Shown here in pieces: positions 52,118 to 64,000 of a stretch of DNA of 64,000 nucleotides (position 1 is the first letter of the stretch; each line of letters begins with the position of its first letter). Source of the DNA: Trematomus loennbergii (lineage: Eukaryota > Chordata > Actinopteri > Perciformes > Nototheniidae); the NCBI GenBank assembly GCA_012861695.1, contig JAAOOA010000006.1:12987879-13051878 (forward strand), in the 5' to 3' direction. The notes under the pieces were generated by a model. It made no database searches. It was not told where the DNA came from and saw only the letters and a program-made list of their open reading frames with translations. Position numbers and translations under genes: made by a program.

Positions 52118-55100
52118 TGAGCTGCTTCTGTTATTCCTAAAAGCCCCCCACCAAGGGAACTATGAAAAAGATTTTCTTTCACCTCCCTCCTTTCTTCCGA
52201 CGGACCCCCCTGTGACGTCACTGCAGTCAGCTGCCCTCCAGTTGCATGGGAAACAGCAGAGCATCTAACACAGGAGAGAGATACAGATGTTACGAAGACC
52301 CTATTGACTATTGACATCACCAGATTAATTGGGAAAACATATCAATCACTGAACTTTCTCTTTTTTTCTTTCTTAATTGGTTTCCATGATGTCTTTTGTG
52401 TAGTAATACACCCTCCGCCCAAAAGCATTACCACACACAAAGAGCACACATGCACACCATTTACTGTGGCACACTGTAGAGAAAACACGTTGTCCACTTT
52501 GAGCACTGCAGTAACCATAGTTTTAATTTATAATTTAGCTCCAATGCAGTTGAAGCATTTTGCTCCATTGGTATTTATGATTGGCTTTCCTTTCAGTATA
52601 TATGATGGCAGCAGAAAACGCTTTGAAAGGTCTACTTAGTGCAGTTGTAACTCCTCTCCCGCACCATCAGTGATATAACTTGTCAGAGAGTTACATTTTG
52701 AATTACATTAATTTGCTTAAAGCATGTTTGAGCATTTGTAGGATCACATCACACCTGACTCGAGCTCGGAGGGGAACTTCAGGTTCTGGTAGTAGGCATC
52801 TTTATCCTATGTTTCTATAGGAAGCAGTCTACATTGGTTTTGTCACAATGATAAGAGCATAAACACATCCAACATGCCCACTTTGATCACTTGCGGCTGG
52901 TTTTTCAGAGAACATGCTCCAGTTTTTCCCACACGGCTCTCCTGAAATCATCTCATCTGTAGCTTTTAGTTAAAGATCTGTATAATAAATCCTACGTTAA
53001 TTGCTTTGCATAGTTTGGGGAGGTTTATTCATTAGGATGGATTTCATCCAGATCTGAAATGTATCTGAAGATAAGCTGATCGCATTTGTGTTTAAAATCT
53101 GCGTATAAACTTGCCCTGCGTTTGTCTCTTCCGATACATTTCAGATGTGTTTCACCTGGTTGAGCTTAGTCACCATGCACATACATGTAAATGAAGCCTG
53201 TTATGAATGTAGTTACATGCACTGAATGCTTTTTTCCCCTCATGTCTTCTTTCTCATGGCTGTCTTCTTTAGGGATGTTCATCTTAATGGCACTATTTTT
53301 GTGAAGTATGTTTTATTTCTGCAGTAATTTGACTTAATTATTTATGCCTGATATCAAAGTGATGTGCCTTTCTGACTTGGCTAGATAAAAGCCCCTGAAC
53401 TATTGAGTTCTGTATGAGCTTCGTTTGTAAGTCCGCTTGTGCGCTGATCGTGTTTTCGATCTGAGGGAAATGGTCTTGATGATTTTGATTTTGAATCGCC
53501 TCGTATAATAAGTTAAACCTTTTCACTTCTTTGTCTCATAATTAGGTTATAATCAGTCACCAACTTATACTATACTTATACTTAAAAAACGTAATTATAG
53601 CTACACAATCTTGATTGCTATACTGTTGCAGACTTTCCATTATAAATGCCTGTTGGATGATATTGATAAAAATCCTAAAACAAAGCAAATCTCAAAGATT
53701 ATGGCAGCTAAATAGATGTAAACATTTGATAGGCTGCCATCAAAGTGTTTGTAAACCAGTATAAAGTACTGAAGTGTAAAATCATTAAGGCCCCCCGTCA
53801 GACACATGTCGAAGTGTGAGTTTGCATCACTTGGAGAGGTACTGTGACGGGTCGTTCTGTGGTGACTCGTCTTCAAATCAGAATTCTGACCATGCTGTCG
53901 TGTACAGTAACCTTAATACCTCACAATGTTATCTCTTTCTGATTACTTTCAGTTGTATTGGGTTGACAGCTTTGTTTAGTCATACATTGCAATCAAGGGG
54001 AGCATCTGCATGAGAAACTAATGTTAGTTATTCATGTCATTACTTCAGACCAGCAGCCCTGCGATGCTGTGTTGAGATCCTCAGATGTTCAATCAGGCTG
54101 TATACTTCTTTTCACTATGCTTCACTATCTCCTTACGTCTGTGACCAAATCAGAGAGACTATTAGCTTTGGAAATATTTTTGAGCTATGATATGTGTATA
54201 TGGAGGAAATTATTTCTGTTTTTCTGTTGACAAATGCTATATTGGCTTTTTTTCTGTATATATTGAGGGCTTTTACAATTTTGTCTCTTGTACTATCTTT
54301 CATCATTTTTTTTAGATACCATTTTCTAAAATTACCAATTATTCACAATGTATATTGTCTAAATTAATCTAGTCACCATTAGTCTATAAAGACTTCCCTG
54401 TATCATCACACTCTCATTGTAAAAGATATATGATCTGCTGCCTGTACATTGTATATAGTTGTAAAACAAACAAAAGCCGATCAAATTAAATAAAACCCAC
54501 ATGAAGATTAGCTAGGAAGTATAATTGTATGCATATATGTACAAAAAGAACCTTAAAAGGATGCAATTGAGCTGCATTTGATTTACAATTCTTCCTACTT
54601 CATTCATGATCGGATGTGTCATCTTTACTTCTTTTACAAAGATGGGAGGCTGTTTGTCGGGGTTCTGTTGGATATTGAAATGAGGGAAGATCTATCGTAA
54701 CAGATGTTGTCTGAATGATGTACTGTACTACTGAGAAACCTAAGCACAGTGTTGCACAGCAGCAGAAGTGGCACCTTTCTTCATCTGCTTCCCTCCCCCT
54801 AAACGCCTCCTGTATCCGCACCCTCCTGAGAAGAGGAGAAGGTTTCTTGTCTCGATGTAACGCTTTCTTTGGGTCTAATGTGTTTAGTGTTCTGCACTCT
54901 TGACTAGTCCAACTATCAAACTCCCCTCGACCTACAAAATATTTTGTGAACTGATGCCCTGTGGTTCTGGCATGAAAGCTGTCGTGGTTGCCTGGTAACC
55001 TTGTTGTCTGCCATGTCCAGCACTTTTTCTAAAAGCATTTTGTTTCAATAATGCCACTCTAGGAGAATTCTAACCTCACTGTGATTTATTTTCCCCAGTT

Positions 55101-56550
55101 TGGTCAGTAGATTTCAATTTACGAGTTTTGTCTGAAAAGGAGCTGGTTGAAGTTGTATTATATGCTAAGTGGTTTCAGATGTGTATGTTGGAGCAGCAGT
55201 GTCCTTTCCATGTCTGGGTCTGAACAGTACCTGGCTTTCTCATGGCTTTTTTGTATTACTCTCGTCTCGCTGATGTTATTTGCTTCTGTGTGACAGACCT
55301 TTCAGTTTTTCTTTGTACTCACTGCAGGAGGAGCTGTAACGCATCATGTCTGAGCCCTTATTTTAAATTCAACTTCACATGGCGGTTAATCATGGCATGA
55401 GAGAGGAAGGCAATGGATTGTTGTTTTAATGTTACTACCTTTTTGATTTTGTGTTATTAGTGTGCTGCTTTACCAGCCCCAAAACAAGCCTGTGCTACAA
55501 GCTAAAAACCACAAGGGGGAGCTGTGCAAAACAGATGGAAAAGGAAGTTTCATACATCTAATCCTGAATGTTTTGGTTGGTGTTGTTTGTATTGTCTTCT
55601 TCAACAAGTATGTATCCATGTTAATCACATCTGATCAGCTCTTTCAATGATACCGTAAATCCATGCAGTTTCTAAATGTACAAATGGAAATAATAAACCC
55701 AACATAAGTGCTTTGGACAATTGTAACTCAAAAGGAAGAAAAGAAACGGAAACAAATACCCATCAGCGGTGTGATCAGTGTGTGTGAGTGAGTGTGTGAG
55801 TGTGTGAATGATTGCGAAACAGAGAAAATAATCATGCTTGATAAGAGCGTGATAGCCTGCGACATGTCTTTTATCTAGATAGGACATGATTTTTGGCTGC
55901 AATTTCAACTTTCAGCTTCTGAGCTGCATGTGAAAACCAGTGTAAATAACGTCATTTCTACACTTGACCTGAGACTCTTTTTTGAAATGCAAGAAAAGTT
56001 TGAATTCTAAAGTCTGTCACACCAGATTCATGGGTCAGTACTAACATGTACAATAGGAAGTTGTTCAAATAGCGCTCACAATGCTGTTATTGTTTTTAAG
56101 AATGATGAAAATGCACATCCGTCATTTGGATAATTGGATACCTAATTTTTTTTATGGCTTAATCAGTGTGTAAAGGGCTTGGGAGAGCATCTGTATTGCC
56201 ACCCATGTTCACTTTCCCTGTTGAATCAAAAAAAGTGCATCCATTGTATTTTGAAAACAAAATCTGTTTGTTACTCCCCGGCCTGTCCTGACTGTAAAAC
56301 AATATGGTGTCTGATTTGTTGGGGGAGGGTGAAGGCATGAGGTTCACTTCTTTCAGTCAACGGTGACATGTTGAACTGAATCTCAGTTCCATGGCTTCAA
56401 GGTGAGTGTGTATGTCAGACTGAAAGTATGAAATGATGATTAAAGATGAAAAGTTGTAAACTATTAAATGGGATATTTTCAATTTATGCTGTGTATTCTT
56501 GTCTTTGGGTTGGAGAAAATGATCAAGCGAATAAAAAGTCAAATACAAAA
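52118..56550 (+). other. ap1g1: AP1G1 3' UTR
   Basis: No coding signal after the TGA at 52115-52117. AATAAA signals lie at 52984-52989, 54489-54494, 55692-55697 and 56530-56535, allowing UTRs of about 0.9 to 4.4 kb. The last, followed by GTTTGTTTTCTTGGTTTCTG, is a good end point. No mobile element was recognised. Confidence 0.6.
56530..56535 (+). terminator. ap1g1: Distal poly(A) signal of AP1G1
   Basis: AATAAA followed by a GT/T-rich downstream element at about 56553-56573. Confidence 0.5.
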
Positions 56551-58590
56551 ACCAGTTTGTTTTCTTGGTTTCTGGGTGGACCATAGCTGTCTGATCTATT
56601 TAATTTAGTGCTGGGCTTATTAAGTTTTTATTTTTTATTATTAAGGAATGGGTTATTAGAATAAATTTATGTTTTGCTGTGCCATTTATGCCAATGCAGC
56701 CATCTCTTAAAATGTTTAGGTTTTATAGACCATTACAAATCAAAAGAACCGGTATGCTCAGTGTTCGTACATTTTGTTGAAGATAATAATTACAGTTTGC
56801 TAAATTTCCCAGTTCAAATTAATAGGTTGATTTAGTCTTTGAAATTCATTATTCTGATATGTAGGCTATTCAATAAAGAAAACTCCTCTCACCCCTATAG
56901 GTTACAGTTATTGATTAGACCAGGCTATTATGTATCATAACATTAACATAAATATAGAAACAGATTATCCTTTTCTTTCACATTATACTGTAGGCATATA
57001 AACCATGTAATAAAAACATAAATTAAATTATTAAAGCTAAATTAACTAGATTTTAAGTACAGACAAATTGCAGGAAACCTCTTCCAGTTCACTTAATTCA
57101 GTGTAAGTGCTGCAATATACATACATAACACATTTGCAATTAATTAATGACCACAACATAATGGCAATGAGTGAACCTTTGGGGCGCCTGAGGGCCTGGA
57201 GCCATTGTGGGCTACATCTTATCAGGTTTGAAGTCCACCTGTCTGTGATGAGTCCTCTACCTCTAGCCTGCATCTACAGATCAATGATCATCGGCCATTG
57301 TTCTTCTGCCTGGATGTCTTCAGTCATTTCTCCCAAATAATTGACGGCCACCTAACATGAAAATGAACACCCTTCAGAATGATGGTTGGCTGCCTGCAGT
57401 GTGAAACAAAGGTCAAATAATATAAAATAAATTCATTGAATTACAAGTTTTTGTTAAAGTACAATTTAAAAATAATGTAATCATGCTAACTTTACTGTGT
57501 TTTAGCTCAATTAAAGCAACATGAATTAGCCTGTAGGCTACTATGTTAAAGTAGCTCAGCTCAGTTATGTACATTTTAGAATTAAACATGTTTCAATGTG
57601 TAAAGAACAAGCACATGAGATGAATGTTAGCCAACGGCTAAAGCATGGCATTGGAAAAGGCGCAAACTAGCAAAAATATTAATTGTTTGTGTTCACGCTA
57701 ATTTAGCAAGCTAGGTAGCATGCTAACTAGCTTAACGTTAGCTCTTACATTTGGCCTGAACAACTAATTTTAAATTATGACCTTCGTTTCAACAATGTGT
57801 GTAATGCAATTTACCCTTGATTTATGATTTGAAATGTTTAATTTATGGCTTTATTAATATTTAACATAATTGAATGTCACTAGCATCTAGTTTGAAGGTT
57901 TGATAAGATATTATGTTAATGAGTTGATATTGGTCCTGATGTTCCACAGTTATTTTCAAGAAGATAAGAGGTAGGCTAATAGAAACCTTATCCTTACAAA
58001 CCGATTAACTCATTCATTTATAAAAAAGTCTGGAGTTCGAAAAGGATTTCCCCCAACCTGGCAACCCAAACGTTATTTGTATTTATTGCATATAACAGAC
58101 AATTTAACTTAATTAAGCATCAGTTAAGTCAAGTGAATGTATATTAAAAATCAATTTAAATTCATTAATGTAATTCTCTTTCTGTTTTGTTTATATAACT
58201 TGTTTTATTGATGTTTCTCACTCTTTATTTGTACACATTGTTATTGTTTTTTGTATATTATCTTGCTCTGCAAAGAAAAATAAGCTGGGCTTGCATTAAA
58301 GGTGATAAATAAAGTTATTATTCTTCATATAAGACGGGAATGAGTATTGTTACATTAATGTTATCGAAGCCCTATCATATCAGATATAGCTTATGATCAC
58401 ACGAGTACAGTCTAGTTAACATCGCGAGTACGAAACATAGACCGAAAGCACGCCCTCCAAGGGCATAACGTCATTTTTCGTTATGAATTGCATCGTGGTG
58501 AACGACTTGCCTTATGATTAATGTAATACGCCTCTGCCCTCAGAAACGGACCGTGGCTGCTGAATAATAAATACCCTGAACCCGCCCATT
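56551..58590. other. Intergenic between AP1G1 and PHLPP2
   Basis: AT-rich; holds the motif cluster GCTAACTAGC...AACGTTAGC (57722-57742) and an ATAAATAAAG tail near 58307-58316. No gene was recognised. Confidence 0.5.
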
Positions 58591-58762
58591 TAATGTTTAT
58601 TGATCAGCTCTCCAGCAGGCCCATCTGACAGCAGTCAGATTCAGTCTGGATATGGCGTCGCTGCAACGACACGGGATGAATGTGCACCGCTCCGTGGGAA
58701 TTTGTCAGTCGCGTACCGGGACGACACTTCTTGTTTTTTGTCGCTTTTAATAGGGATTATTC
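58440..58762 (+). promoter_or_regulatory. phlpp2: PHLPP2 promoter and 5' UTR
   Basis: GC content rises here, with a CRE-like half site ACGTCAT (58468-58474). An in-frame TAG at 58751-58753 lies just before the ATG at 58763, supporting that start. The transcription start is not resolved. Confidence 0.45.
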
Positions 58763-61718
<2,956 letters not shown>

Positions 61719-64000
61719 GTAAATATGCATTAAGGTCATTAATGTAAAGTTAGCCTTTCCTGTGGGGAAATGTGTTCCCTCCATTTAAGACCTTTGACAT
61801 AACATACTCATCACAGACTGTAGTTTGGATGTGTGTGCCTTTCTTGTTCAAGTGCCATGGCAGGAGTATCCCAATACCCTGTACCTCTTTCAAAGCAGCA
61901 GAGTGATGCGGTTTAAACCTGACTCAGTAACTATGGATGGGCCGCCACATGCATGCAAAATCCAAGAGCTACAATCCTTCACATCAGTGTCTTCATTTGA
62001 TCTATTCAATACAGTACTGCTGTGCACTCCAAACATTCTGACAGCTCACATTCGCTGTGTAATCATGTTCATACACGGAAATGTCTAAACTGAAAGAGAT
62101 GTGAGAGAAAAATGACTTGAAGCGTAAAGACAACGCTTCGGCTTGTACAGTTGAAAGATGAGATTGGTTTAGAGCTGCATAGTTTTAAATCGAAGCACAT
62201 CTCCTCCACCGGCCACACACAACACATCTGAAATTCTGTACAGTAACAGCTAACAAAGGCAATCTAAAAGAAATGCATTTTTAAATAAAGCACAAATCTC
62301 CTTCTTATTTATATGATATATGAACTATACCAGCCAAACACAGCACTGAGAACCTGCTGCAGTTACTCCAACATCCCATAGTCTCACAGCACCTCACTCT
62401 GGATGCCCTCAGGGAACATGAGTGTACGCCTCTCAGCTCCACGAGACATATGTCAACGGAAATAGCAAATGACCCCTTTATTGTCTGTGAGAGAATAAAT
62501 GATTGCAGTATTAATGGCGTGATAGTAGTACCATGGTCATGATGCTGATAATGTGCTGAGAACATGACTGGAGGTTGTTTAATCAATGTATAGGCTGTTA
62601 ACCAAAAGTTGGATCCACTTACGGCATATTATCCGACTTCAATATATCTATGCTCTTTAAAGACGGTGGGCATTGCAGACTGGAAATATATGAAAGGCTT
62701 CTGGTAGCCTGTGGATAGGCTCTGTTAGTTCAGTTTACATTCCAGCAGGACACCATTTAAATTGCAGTCTGCCAGCGAATATGAGCAGGTGGATTTAAAT
62801 GTAATATTAAAGTCTTCATCATCCCGAAAACTGAATGAATCCATTTTTTATTTATATAAACAAACATTTCATTCTAAAAGAAAAAACAGCACACACTGTA
62901 AAAACAAGACATACATTGTTTGCTTTATAACATTTGTAAAATACATTACTTGGAAGACTATTTATGATTGACCTTTTAAAAGAGGGTTGTAATCCTTTAC
63001 ATAAAACATAATTATTTATAAACTCCATAGTAAAATGTTCTATGTAATATTTACAAATGTAGTAGTTGATAATACATGCATACACTGTGTAAATGAACAT
63101 GTAAAACATACAACTCTGTTGGCAGCACTGACACAAGCACTGGAAAGAAGGTCTTAAAGGGTTTAGGACAGGGTGGAAAGAATGGGAGCTATTTCTAGTT
63201 ATTTTCTTTTTGTAGCTTGTATTAATATGCTGCTTACAGGAACTCATGGTCTGGGTATTTGCCTGCTTTGGGAACATTGTAATTTCAGTTGAGGAAACTT
63301 CCTTTTAAGATACATCTACTGAGGCAACTGAATTGATAGAGGACATCCATCCTTCCATTCATCCATTTCTGAGCCACTTACCCAGCTCAGGGTCACAGTG
63401 CAAACAGAGTGAGCAGAGCATTCCAGTGGTCTTTTTCCCAGCAGCAGACCCTTCCTTGGGGATGCCTAAGTGCTCCCATGACAGATGAGATATGTAATCC
63501 CTCCGAATGTTCTGGGTATGCCCGGGGATTCCTCTCAGTCTGTCATGGACACTTCCAGAGGGAGACTCCCAGACATTTCAACGGACTCCTCTCAGAGGAG
63601 ATAGCAGCTTGATAACATGGGCCTCCCAAATCAGGAAGCTCCTCCCTCTGAGATGTAAAGTGAGGCCAGCTGCCCTGCAGAGGGATCTCCTCTCACCTGC
63701 TTCTATCTACAATCTGCAAGGTGAGGGCCCGGACCAATTGCAATTCAAGATTACCCTTGTGATTGGTTCTGAAAGAGCAGAAAGATTCTCCTGCAGGATC
63801 AGGACAGAGTGAAAGGAAGGAGAATTTCATTAGGCACAACCCAAATAAGTGATGCAGGGCTATTATGTTGTAGGCTCACCACTGGCCAGGTGAAAGAAAC
63901 AGCTGATGGAGGATGTTTTCAATAATATCATCATGCAAATACTTTTTATTCAACACTCTACCCTGTAATGATTGCACGATGTGGGTTACAAATATGTTGG
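61719..64000 (+). other. phlpp2: PHLPP2 intron 2 (partial)
   Basis: I looked for the next conserved segment of the family (human continues RLEPTERPLQIVYDYL) and did not find it, so the intron runs past the window. It contains a degenerate repeat at 63345-63720. Confidence 0.55.
63345..63720. repeat. Degenerate interspersed repeat
   Basis: ATCCATCCTTCCATTCATCC, then CACTTACCCAGCTCAGGGTC, then GTTCTGGGTATGCCCGGGGA and AGAGGGAGACTCCCAGACAT follow the order of a very common fish repeat (from memory, a LINE 3' region with CCCGGAACACCTCC / AGGGAGGC motifs). The copy is diverged and the family is not certain. Confidence 0.5.

Overview
The window is nuclear DNA from a ray-finned (teleost) fish. It has vertebrate multi-exon genes with GT-AG introns, long 3' UTRs with AATAAA signals, abundant CA/GT microsatellites, a tRNA-derived SINE, several short inverted-repeat DNA elements (MITEs), and protein-level matches to conserved vertebrate genes.

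Layout. (1) 1-4381, plus strand: the 3' part of an MTMR10-like catalytically dead myotubularin (eight exons), with a transposon-ORF fragment and a MITE in its upstream intron. Its 3' UTR may run to about 6.77 kb. (2) 7.56-16.8 kb, plus: ATXN1L (Brother of ataxin-1), with a CRE/CCAAT promoter, one 5' UTR exon, two coding exons carrying the AXH domain, and a 4.5-kb 3' UTR. (3) 18.2-18.8 kb, minus: two or three spliced, coding-looking exons of a helical, TPR-like protein I cannot name. (4) 20.97-33.1 kb, minus: ZNF821, with C2H2 fingers and a C-terminal STPR domain of 23-residue repeats. (5) 36.0-56.5 kb, plus: AP1G1, the gamma subunit of the AP-1 clathrin adaptor. All 23 coding exons resolve to an open 822-residue frame, including a 9-nt microexon. 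Three of its introns each carry a C/D-box snoRNA of the SNORD71 type. (6) 58.6 kb onward, plus: the 5' end of PHLPP2, a phosphatase of AKT, running off the window.

ATXN1L, ZNF821, AP1G1 and PHLPP2 are also clustered on human 16q22, so this is a conserved neighbourhood. The genes do not form one pathway: AP1G1 sorts cargo at the trans-Golgi network, PHLPP2 dephosphorylates kinases, ATXN1L is a transcriptional co-repressor, ZNF821 is a likely DNA-binding protein and MTMR10 is a pseudophosphatase scaffold.

The most interesting signal is the SNORD71 triplication. In each copy the fifth base upstream of D' pairs with U14 of 5.8S rRNA, and the copies lie in larger duplicated intron blocks. The AP1G1 microexon, a GC-AG intron with an N-terminal extension in PHLPP2, and the unidentified exons at 18.3-18.8 kb also merit follow-up. 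A caution: MTMR10, ATXN1L and ZNF821 contain nine apparent 1-2 bp indels that break otherwise conserved frames while AP1G1 has none. This looks like uncorrected assembly error in the first ~22 kb rather than gene death.
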